DNA from: FEN-1191 sp964528845
GTDB taxonomy: Bacteria; Pseudomonadota; Gammaproteobacteria; Steroidobacterales; Steroidobacteraceae
NCBI GenBank assembly: GCA_964528845.1
Contig: CAZGVE010000006.1
Span: 58,120 to 122,119, forward strand
Direction of reading: 5' to 3'
Length of the DNA stretch: 64,000 nt
Part shown: one piece after another, positions 9,302 through 16,514 of the stretch
Layout of the letters: each line of letters begins with the position of its first letter
Position numbering within the stretch: the stretch's first letter is position 1
Made by a program: the position numbers and the translations under genes
The notes under the pieces: generated by a model
What the model was told of the DNA's origin: nothing
The model's input: only the letters and a program-made list of their open reading frames with translations
The model's database searches: none

Positions 9302-10279
9302 TCATGCGGGGAAGTCGTACAGCCGCGCCGGGTTGCTCACCAGGAGCTTCCGGCGCGTTCCGGCATCCGGCGCCCAGACGGGCAGCAGGTTCATCAGCAG
9401 GCCGTCATCCAAGGACAGCAGCGGCGTCACGTCCGTCAGTTTCCTGCCCGGCGGCGGCGCACTGTCGGGATGCGGCCAGTCCGTACCCCACAGGATGCGC
9501 TCCGGATTGGCGGCAATCAGTGTCCTAGCCAGCGGCACCGCGTCGGCGTATCCGGGCGCCTGTGCGGAGCAGCGGTAGACACCGGAAATCTTGACGTAAG
9601 CATGGCCGGAGCGGACCAGTTCCACCAGCTCTGGGAAGCCAGGCTGCGCCGGGCCTAGTGCGGCCTGGGCCCCGCCGAAATGGTCGAACACGACCGGCAC
9701 CGGCGATGCGGCGATGAGATCCCTGATCGCAGCGATCATCGCCAGGTTGGTGAAGATCTGCACGTGCCAGTGACGGCGCTGCGCGCGCGCAACCGTCGCC
9801 TGCAGGCGCTGTCGGGCGATCAGGGGATCGTTCACTCCTTCGGTGGTCAGATTGATCCTGACGCCGCGCACGCCGGCGTGATGCAGCGCATCCAGCGTGC
9901 TCTGTGAAGTCCGCTCGTCGATCACCGCGACGCCGCGTGCGTCCGCGCCGCGGGCCTTCATGCCATAGAGCGTTGCCGAGTTGTCGGTGCCATAGACACT
10001 GGGGGTGACGATGACCACCCGCCTTACGTGCAAGGAGCCGTGCAGGGAGGCCATCTCCTGCGGCAGCGCCATTTCGGGCGTATAGACGCGACCGTCGAAC
10101 ATCGGGAATTGTGCCGGATCGGCAAAGATGTGCGTGTGGGCATCGCAGGCATCGGCCGGCACCTCGAAATCAACCGGCGTCGTGGGCTGCGATGCCCTGG
10201 CCAGTGCGGTGCCGAAGCGCAATGCCGCTCCGAGCGCCAGCGCCCCATGCAATACCCTGCGTCGAGTCGGCATGAGCAA
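9302..10279 (-). CDS. Tat-exported amidohydrolase family 2 protein (pyrone-dicarboxylate lactonase-like)
   Basis: This 325-residue metal-dependent hydrolase begins with a Tat-like signal (TRRRVLHGALALGAAL, then an Ala-rich cleavage region), so it is probably periplasmic. The mature part starts with the barrel motif CDAHTHIF (H48 and H50 as likely metal ligands) and ends with the conserved ILWGTDWPHPDS. The overall pattern resembles 2-pyrone-4,6-dicarboxylate lactonase and related lactonases, but the substrate cannot be assigned. The dehydrogenase directly downstream suggests a two-step conversion of a lactone or similar compound. The gene is divergent from a large secreted beta-helix protein, with 119 bp between them. 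Confidence 0.85.
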   Translation of the reverse strand: MLMPTRRRVLHGALALGAALRFGTALARASQPTTPVDFEVPADACDAHTHIFADPAQFPMFDGRVYTPEMALPQEMASLHGSLHVRRVVIVTPSVYGTDNSATLYGMKARGADARGVAVIDERTSQSTLDALHHAGVRGVRINLTTEGVNDPLIARQRLQATVARAQRRHWHVQIFTNLAMIAAIRDLIAASPVPVVFDHFGGAQAALGPAQPGFPELVELVRSGHAYVKISGVYRCSAQAPGYADAVPLARTLIAANPERILWGTDWPHPDSAPPPGRKLTDVTPLLSLDDGLLMNLLPVWAPDAGTRRKLLVSNPARLYDFPA

Positions 10280-10356
10280 TTCTCCTCCGTCGAAACCGGT
10301 AGCCTGATTTGTAGTGAGCGTGGACAGCTCTAGCCAAAATAGACAGACTCAGCGGC

Positions 10357-10367
10357 GTGTAGTACAC
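10357..10367. promoter_or_regulatory. Short palindrome between divergent genes
   Basis: GTGTA-G-TACAC is an 11-base palindrome flanked by CGGC and CCGCCG. It lies between the divergent amidohydrolase and beta-helix genes, about 30 bp before the latter's start. Its position suits an operator, but no adjacent regulator gene exists and no known consensus is matched. Confidence 0.25.
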
Positions 10368-10398
10368 CCGCCGTGATCTCACAAGGGGGGCCTGAAGC

Positions 10399-13300
10399 AT
10401 GATAACGAGCCTGCTGCGGCTGTGGCTGGCATTTGCCGTAGCGGTGCCGACCTTCGCGGCGTCGGTCTTCAATACCCGACTGGATGATCCCAAGGCAGTG
10501 TATCTCGCCGCACCCGCGTTCGGAATACATGCCGATGGCCGGGCAGACGACAGCGCGTCGGTGCAGGCGGCAATCGACCGGGCAGCCAATGATGCCGCCG
10601 GAGGCATCGTGTTCGTGCCGCAAGGCCGCTACCGGCTCGCCCGCACGATCTATGTGTGGCCGGGCGTGCGTGTCCTGGGCTATGGGCCGACGCGCCCCGT
10701 GTTCGTCCTGGGCCCAGGCACTCCGGGCTTCCAGAAGGGCGTCGGAGTGATGGTGATGTTCACCGGCGCGCGTCCCGGCGATCCGGCCCGCCGCGTGCCT
10801 TTCGCGCCCCCCGGTAGCGTGCCCCCGAACGATGCGATCGCCGACGCCGGTGCCGGCACGTTCTATTCCGCGATGAGCAACATCGATTTCGACATCGGCG
10901 ATGGCAACCCGGCAGCCATTGCCATCAGGTTTCATGCGGCCCAGCACTCCTATCTCAGTCACATGGATTTTCGCATCGGCTCCGGACTGGCCGCGCTGAC
11001 GCAGATCGGCAACGAGGCCGAGGATCTGCATTTCCACGGGGGCCGCTACGCCATCCTGACCGAGAAGACCTCGCCGGCGTGGCAGTTCACGCTCATCGAT
11101 TCCAGCTTCGAGGGTCAGCGCGAAGCTGCCATCCGCGAGCACGAGGCCGGACTCACGCTGATCCGGGACACGTTCCGCGATGAGCCGATCGCGATCGACA
11201 TCGACCCACAGTATTCCGACGAACTGTGGGTCAAGGACTGCCGCTTCGAACACGTCTCCCGCGCCGCGGTCGTCATCAGCAACGAGCTAAGCCCCCTGAC
11301 CGAGATCGGCTTCGAGAATGCCGTGCTTACGGACGTACCGACCTTCGCCCGATTCCGCGAGAGCGGCAGGACCGTGGCCGGAAAAGGGGCAATCTACCGG
11401 GCCACCCGCTTCGACTATGGGCTGCTGGTCCCTGGTATGGGCACGATGGGGAGCATCGGCATGCTCTACGACGCCGTGCCGCTCGGCAATGCGCCCATGC
11501 CATTGCCACCCGCGATTCCCGCGCTGCCGCCTGCCACCGAGTGGGTCAATGTGCACACACTCGGCGTGCAGGGCGATGGATCGACCGACGACACCGCCGC
11601 GATCCGCAACGCCATCGACACGCAGCGGGTGCTGTATTTTCCCAGCGGACGCTACATCGTCAGCGATACGCTGGCATTGAAGCGCGACACCGTGCTGATC
11701 GGCCTGCATCCGCTGGCAACCCGGTTCGAGCTGCCGGACGGTGCTGCCGCGTATCAAGGCGTGGGGACGCCCAAGCCGGTGCTGATGGCACCGGCCGGGG
11801 GTACTACCATGGCCAGCGGCTTCGGCATCTTCACCGGCGGCATCAATCCGCGCGCCGTGGCGCTGCTGTGGAAGGCGGGCGAGCGCTCGCTGGTCGATGA
11901 CGTGCGGCTGCTCGGAGGACATGGGAGCATTGCCAATCCGTACAACGCTAACCATACCGGCGATCCCGATCCACGCCGGCGCTGGGACGGGCAGTATCCG
12001 AGCCTCTGGGTGACGGACGGCGGCGGCGGCACGTTCGCGAACATCTGGACCCCAGACACCTTCGCGCAGGCAGGCTTGGTGGTGTCCAACACCACGACGC
12101 CGGGGCACATCTATCAGCTCTCCAGCGAGCACCACGTCCGCAACGAGATCCAATTCGACCATGCCGAGAACTGGGATCTCAATGCGCCGCAGACCGAAGA
12201 GGAAGCGGGTGAGAGCGCCGAGTCGCTGGCGCTGGAAATCCGCTGGTCGAGGAACATCACTGTTGCCAACTACCACGGCTACCGCGTCACGCGCTCGCGC
12301 GCGCCGTATCCGGCCGCAGTGCGCCTGTTCCATTCCGCGGATATCCGATTCCGCAACGTGCACGTGAACGCCGAGAGCGGTTATTCCGGCTGCGACAGTC
12401 ACGGCTGCGGCACGTTTCTGCGGGCGAGCAAGTTTCCCTATGAGAATGCGATCGAGGACGTGACGCATCATCTTGCGGTGCGTGAGCGTGAATTCGCGGT
12501 GCTCGACGTACCCGCCGAGCCGGCGCGTGTCGAGCCTGCCGACGCCGCGGCAGTATTGGCGCCCGGCGCGACGCTCGAGAAGCTGGAAGACGGCTTCTCC
12601 TCGATCTCCGGTGCGGCGGTGGATGCTGCGGGCAAGATCTATTTCGCCGATACCCATCAGCAGCGCATCTTTGGCTGGTCCCAGGCAGAGGGGCTGACGA
12701 TCGAGCGCGACAGTCCGCTCGATCCGGTCAATCTGGCGTTCGACCGGTCCGGCGACCTGCTGGTTGTCTCCTCCGCTGGTCCGGAAGGTACGGTGTACTG
12801 CTTCCGACCTGGAACGCCGGGGGATCAGCTGACGGTGCTCACGGCGCAGGCCGCCGCGCCGCATGTCGGCGCCGCGGCGCTGCTGCCGGTGAACTACTGG
12901 AACAATGGCGAATTCCGGGATCGACTCGACTTCGACACCTTCCGCTACGAGACGCTCGCGGCGCTGTTCGCCGAGGACGTCTCGACTCCACGGGGCCGGG
13001 AGTATGTTGCTCCAGATGGCAGCGTGTTCCTGCCTGCCGCCCGGGTCATCCAGCAGGGCCCATCGGATTTTTCGGGCTGGCGCTTCTCCGACAACCTTGA
13101 TACCTATGGCTTCCTGAACGCCGTTCCCGGGGTGCGCGTGCATGTCAGCAGCGCATCGCAGGACCGCACCTACAGCGCGATCGTCGGGCCGGATGGCACG
13201 CTCGGAGAGCTGCAGGCGTTTGCCGATCGTGGCGGTGAGAGCGTGGCCGCCGATGGCAACGGCAATGTGTACATTGCCAACGGGCAGATCTTCGTCTACG

Positions 13301-13431
13301 ACCCGAGCGGCAGGCCGATCGGGCGGATCGATGTGCCGGAGCGCCCGATCGACATCGTGTTCGGCGGTCAGGATCGTCGCACGCTATTCATCCTGGCACA
13401 CCATGCGCTGTTCGCAGTCAAGGTCCGGTGA
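10399..13431 (+). CDS. Secreted beta-helix protein (pectate lyase 3/GH55-like) with C-terminal propeller-like region
   Basis: This 1010-residue protein begins with a Sec signal peptide (LLRLWLAFAVAVPTFA). The pectate-lyase-superfamily entry pattern occurs twice: FGIHADGRADDSASVQAAID near 35, and LGVQGDGSTDDTAAIRNAI near 390. This suggests two right-handed beta-helix halves, as in glycoside hydrolase family 55 or phage-tailspike-like folds. From about residue 720, repeats such as GAAVDAAGKIYFADTHQQRI and VAADGNGNVYIANGQIF resemble NHL/SMP-30 propeller blades. Extracellular or periplasmic polysaccharide binding or cleavage is likely; the substrate and catalytic residues are not identifiable. 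A strong purine tract (AAGGGGGG) precedes the ATG. The 3' end overlaps the convergent cheX-like gene by 14 bp. Confidence 0.82.
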   Translation: MITSLLRLWLAFAVAVPTFAASVFNTRLDDPKAVYLAAPAFGIHADGRADDSASVQAAIDRAANDAAGGIVFVPQGRYRLARTIYVWPGVRVLGYGPTRPVFVLGPGTPGFQKGVGVMVMFTGARPGDPARRVPFAPPGSVPPNDAIADAGAGTFYSAMSNIDFDIGDGNPAAIAIRFHAAQHSYLSHMDFRIGSGLAALTQIGNEAEDLHFHGGRYAILTEKTSPAWQFTLIDSSFEGQREAAIREHEAGLTLIRDTFRDEPIAIDIDPQYSDELWVKDCRFEHVSRAAVVISNELSPLTEIGFENAVLTDVPTFARFRESGRTVAGKGAIYRATRFDYGLLVPGMGTMGSIGMLYDAVPLGNAPMPLPPAIPALPPATEWVNVHTLGVQGDGSTDDTAAIRNAIDTQRVLYFPSGRYIVSDTLALKRDTVLIGLHPLATRFELPDGAAAYQGVGTPKPVLMAPAGGTTMASGFGIFTGGINPRAVALLWKAGERSLVDDVRLLGGHGSIANPYNANHTGDPDPRRRWDGQYPSLWVTDGGGGTFANIWTPDTFAQAGLVVSNTTTPGHIYQLSSEHHVRNEIQFDHAENWDLNAPQTEEEAGESAESLALEIRWSRNITVANYHGYRVTRSRAPYPAAVRLFHSADIRFRNVHVNAESGYSGCDSHGCGTFLRASKFPYENAIEDVTHHLAVREREFAVLDVPAEPARVEPADAAAVLAPGATLEKLEDGFSSISGAAVDAAGKIYFADTHQQRIFGWSQAEGLTIERDSPLDPVNLAFDRSGDLLVVSSAGPEGTVYCFRPGTPGDQLTVLTAQAAAPHVGAAALLPVNYWNNGEFRDRLDFDTFRYETLAALFAEDVSTPRGREYVAPDGSVFLPAARVIQQGPSDFSGWRFSDNLDTYGFLNAVPGVRVHVSSASQDRTYSAIVGPDGTLGELQAFADRGGESVAADGNGNVYIANGQIFVYDPSGRPIGRIDVPERPIDIVFGGQDRRTLFILAHHALFAVKVR

Positions 13432-13897
13432 CAGGATGGGCGGTGCCTGCTTCCATGGATACGATGAGCCTGGCGTGATGATTGCGCCAGGCGATCGGAA
13501 TCACGATCGGTCGCGTGTTCGCGGAGTATTCGATGGCGGTGTCACGACCGTGCATCACCGCGGGCACGGAAATCTGGAACTGGTGCCCGAGGTGCCGCCG
13601 GGCATTGCCGCATAGCGTATTGGCGACCTCGCCTACCAGGTCGCAGAGATGCTCGTGCCCCATGTCGGTTTCCTGCATCCGCATCAGCATGACGCACAAC
13701 ATGGCCTTGGGAGCCGTGAACGCCACGATGCCGTTGCGCACTCCGGTTACCTTGATGATTCCGGTGTAGTCGGCGATTTCCGGGGAGCGTCCGATCGCCA
13801 TGTAGGGGGTGCCGCACTCAGCCCGTTGCTGGACCGTGGTGTCGAAGTAGTCGAGCACGCTGCTGACGAACACGCTGCTGAGGGTTTCGCTGTTCAT
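13418..13897 (-). CDS. CheX-like chemotaxis phosphatase protein
   Basis: This 159-residue cytoplasmic protein is related to CheX/CheC-type phosphatases, which dephosphorylate CheY. The typical central helix is present as DLVGEVANTLCGNARRHLG (CheX proteins have an E..N pair in this helix that contacts the CheY phosphoryl group), and the C-terminal strand region fits the fold. It is the last gene of a four-gene operon with a CheY-like regulator 7 bp upstream and a CheA-like kinase, so dephosphorylating that regulator is the obvious role. No MCP, CheW, CheR or CheB lies nearby. Confidence 0.85.
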   Translation of the reverse strand: MNSETLSSVFVSSVLDYFDTTVQQRAECGTPYMAIGRSPEIADYTGIIKVTGVRNGIVAFTAPKAMLCVMLMRMQETDMGHEHLCDLVGEVANTLCGNARRHLGHQFQISVPAVMHGRDTAIEYSANTRPIVIPIAWRNHHARLIVSMEAGTAHPVTGP

Positions 13898-13904
13898 GGG
13901 CCGA

Positions 13905-14282
13905 TCAGGCCTCGAGTACCTTGCGCAGTGCCTCGTTCAGCTGCCGGTCGGTGAAGGGTTTGCACAGGAAGCCACAGGCGCCTTTCCCGATTGCATCGAT
14001 CGCGGTCAGCTTGTCCGCGAGTGCCGAAATCACCAGGATCCTGACCGTGGGGTCGATCGCCACCAGCCGTTCCACGCACTCGGCGCCATCCATCTCCGGC
14101 ATTGTCAGGTCCATCGTTACGATCGTGGGTCTGAAGCTCTCCTGCAGCGCGAGTGCCTCGCGCCCATTGCGTGCCGTCGCGATCGACTCGATTCTCGGCA
14201 GATCCTGTGCGCGTTCGATGCGGCGGCGAATGATGTTCGAATCATCCACGACCATCAACCGATGCGGCTGCGCGGCGTTCAT
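13905..14282 (-). CDS. CheY-like single-domain response regulator
   Basis: This is a 125-residue stand-alone receiver. The acidic pair is in MVVDDSN (D13, D14), the phosphoacceptor is D58 in VTMDLTMPEMDG, and K108 is in FLCKPF. No output domain follows. It lies 3 bp downstream of the CheA-like kinase and 7 bp upstream of CheX, so kinase, regulator and phosphatase form a self-contained unit. The target is unknown; the membrane protein with TonB_C domains in the same operon is a candidate by context only. Confidence 0.92.
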   Translation of the reverse strand: MNAAQPHRLMVVDDSNIIRRRIERAQDLPRIESIATARNGREALALQESFRPTIVTMDLTMPEMDGAECVERLVAIDPTVRILVISALADKLTAIDAIGKGACGFLCKPFTDRQLNEALRKVLEA

Positions 14283-14285
14283 CCC

Positions 14286-16514
14286 TCAGGCTACCGATGG
14301 TGTGGCCAGCGCATTCGCGTCCGCCTTGGGCAGCTGGATCATGAAGCGTGTGTACTTGCCGGGGGCGGTCGAGACTCCGATCTGACCGCCGATCTCGCGC
14401 ACCAGCGCGCTGACCACGTCGAGGCCGACGCCGCGCCCGGCATGCTCGGTGACCTCCCTGGCGGTCGTGAAGCCGGGTCTGAAGATCAGTCCGTAGACCT
14501 GACGCCTTTCCAGGGTTGCCGCCTGCTGCGGATGAACCAGTCCGAGGCGCAGCGCCTGGTCGAGAATCTGCTCATAGCTCAATCCTCTCCCGTCATCATC
14601 GATGGTGAGAAGGTAGTGATCGGCGCTGTCGGCCGTGAAGCTGATCCGGATCGTGCCTGCCTCGTGCTTGCCGGCCTGCAACCGGTCCTGCGTGCGTTCG
14701 ATGCCATGCACGACTGCATTGCGGACCATCTGGACGCAGATGTTCCTGACTGCGGCCGCATGGCTTGCCGGCACCAGCTCCAGGCCCTGGGTGAGGACCT
14801 TGACCGAACAGCTCCGGCTGGCCGCCACTTCGCCTGCCAGCGAACGCAGCATGTTGCCGAGCATCGGCAACGCGGGGGCGGATGCGGTGGCCCGGCGTTC
14901 GAGGACGTCCGTGTCGCCATGGGATGGCGAGTCCTCCTCGGCCTGCGGCGCCGGGGGGCAACGCTCGAGCAGGGAGCCGGCCAGTCGCTCACTGAGGGTC
15001 TGGATCTCCGAGGCCTGGCCGATCAGCTCATCGAGCTGCGTCACGATCGGCAGGAAGTCGCTCCCGGAAAGCGGTTGTCGGGCGCGCAGGCCGGACAGCA
15101 GGTTCTCGATGGCGTGAATGCGCTGCACGACGTGACTGAGTCCGAGTGCGCTGGCTTCCCCTTTGACCGAATGCAGCTCGCGAAACACGCCGTCGATCTT
15201 CTGCAGCAGCGCCTCATGCTCGTGCCCCGGCGTCTGCAGGAGTGCGTTGCTCTTGCGAAACGCGACATCCGCGTTGGCAAGACAGGCACGCAACTGGCCG
15301 GGATCGATGCGCATGAGCTCGAACAGCAGGCTGGTCTGGGAATCGGTGCCGCCGCGGGCGTGCTCGAGTTCGCGCGCGAGCTGGATCCGGTCCGTGATGT
15401 CGGAGACCGCACCAAGCAGGTAGTCCGTGGCGGCGTTCTGTCCACGAACGCGGCGGAAGGAGAACGACAGGAAGCGCACTTCCGCCCGCCCGTCCGGCCC
15501 GGAAAACGACACCTCCACCTGCGACAGCGGATTGATCGACTCGATCAGATCCTCGTGCACCTTCTCCTTCCAGAGCAGGGCGATAAACTTGCACGCCGCC
15601 TTGAGGGTCCGGTCATCGACCAATGGCCGGAGCAGGGCCTCGAAGTCCTGGCCCGCCGGCGACTCGGTTCGCAGCAGCGTCGTCAGCGACGTCGAGCAGG
15701 TCTCCCCCACGCGCAAGTCCCGCCCGATCAGGAACAGGCCTTCGCGCACCGTTTCCAGGATGCTGCTGACCTGCTGGTGGGCGCTCGAAGCCTGCAGCCC
15801 CAGGCGGCGGGAGCGGTATGCGAAGTAGACGATGAGGCCGATCAGCAGGGCAAATATGCCGCAGCCCGCGATCAGCAGCGCGCGCAACGACTGCCCCGTC
15901 GCGACGATGGAGAGCCGGAGCTCCTCGCCGACCTCGCCGAAGTCCCGGGCTGCCAGCGTGAGGCTGCCGCTCGGGCCGGCCTGTGCGCCGAGCAGTTCAT
16001 CGACCTTGGTCTTGAGGCGAATGCCCGATGCCGTGAGCTCCGAGCCGTTCGCGGTATCGGCGTAGAGCCGGGCGTCGTGGAGCTCGTCCAATGCGACGAG
16101 CCGGGCGTCGAGCGCCTGCCACGGTGCACGTGCGGCGGCGAGTGCCGCGGTGACGCGAGCGCCGCTGTCGAGACCGGCGGCCTGCAGCTCGGTCTGCAAC
16201 GTCCCGAACGACCGATCGATCCCTTGCCGCAGCGACGAGAGGTTCTTGAACGAGCGGCCTACGTAGGTGCGGGATTCCAGTCCGCGTTGCATCAGCGTCA
16301 ATTCTGAACGGACGACGTCCGGTCGCCCGCTGAGTTCGGATGCGACCTTCATTGCAGCGACCGCTGCCTGCAGGCGGGTCGCTTGGCCGATGCCTAGTAC
16401 CATCAGGAAGCCGAGGGACACGGCAAAGGCGCTGATCGCGGCAATCTGCAGCCATTGGGTGCGCGCCAGCGACAGCCGGAGGGGCAGGCGGGATGTACCC
16501 GGAAACTTCCGCAT
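14286..16514 (-). CDS. Membrane-bound CheA-like histidine kinase
   Basis: This 742-residue kinase has two membrane helices (about 24-46 and 205-230) bracketing a periplasmic sensor region of about 160 residues. A PAS-like domain follows (about 245-385). Unlike ordinary sensor kinases, it has a CheA-type phosphotransfer helix ELHSVKGEAS with H448, and a CheA-type ATPase N-box MVRNAVVHGIE (N599), then DDDGRGL and GRGVGLDVV. The protein ends soon after the ATPase domain (YTRFMIQLPKA), so there is no CheW-like P5 coupling domain. It therefore probably senses its signal directly. Its ATG shares one base with the upstream stop (TGATG). The likely partner is the CheY-like protein 3 bp downstream. 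Confidence 0.9.
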   Translation of the reverse strand: MRKFPGTSRLPLRLSLARTQWLQIAAISAFAVSLGFLMVLGIGQATRLQAAVAAMKVASELSGRPDVVRSELTLMQRGLESRTYVGRSFKNLSSLRQGIDRSFGTLQTELQAAGLDSGARVTAALAAARAPWQALDARLVALDELHDARLYADTANGSELTASGIRLKTKVDELLGAQAGPSGSLTLAARDFGEVGEELRLSIVATGQSLRALLIAGCGIFALLIGLIVYFAYRSRRLGLQASSAHQQVSSILETVREGLFLIGRDLRVGETCSTSLTTLLRTESPAGQDFEALLRPLVDDRTLKAACKFIALLWKEKVHEDLIESINPLSQVEVSFSGPDGRAEVRFLSFSFRRVRGQNAATDYLLGAVSDITDRIQLARELEHARGGTDSQTSLLFELMRIDPGQLRACLANADVAFRKSNALLQTPGHEHEALLQKIDGVFRELHSVKGEASALGLSHVVQRIHAIENLLSGLRARQPLSGSDFLPIVTQLDELIGQASEIQTLSERLAGSLLERCPPAPQAEEDSPSHGDTDVLERRATASAPALPMLGNMLRSLAGEVAASRSCSVKVLTQGLELVPASHAAAVRNICVQMVRNAVVHGIERTQDRLQAGKHEAGTIRISFTADSADHYLLTIDDDGRGLSYEQILDQALRLGLVHPQQAATLERRQVYGLIFRPGFTTAREVTEHAGRGVGLDVVSALVREIGGQIGVSTAPGKYTRFMIQLPKADANALATPSVA

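Noticed and set aside
11287..13143. 618-codon open frame antisense to the beta-helix protein
   Set aside because: This is a shadow created by high GC content. The sense strand encodes a recognisable secreted protein with signal peptide and ribosome site.
13896..16307. 803-codon open frame antisense to the CheA-like kinase
   Set aside because: It is a GC-rich shadow of the kinase gene. The translation is Arg/Gln-rich and no motifs were recognised.
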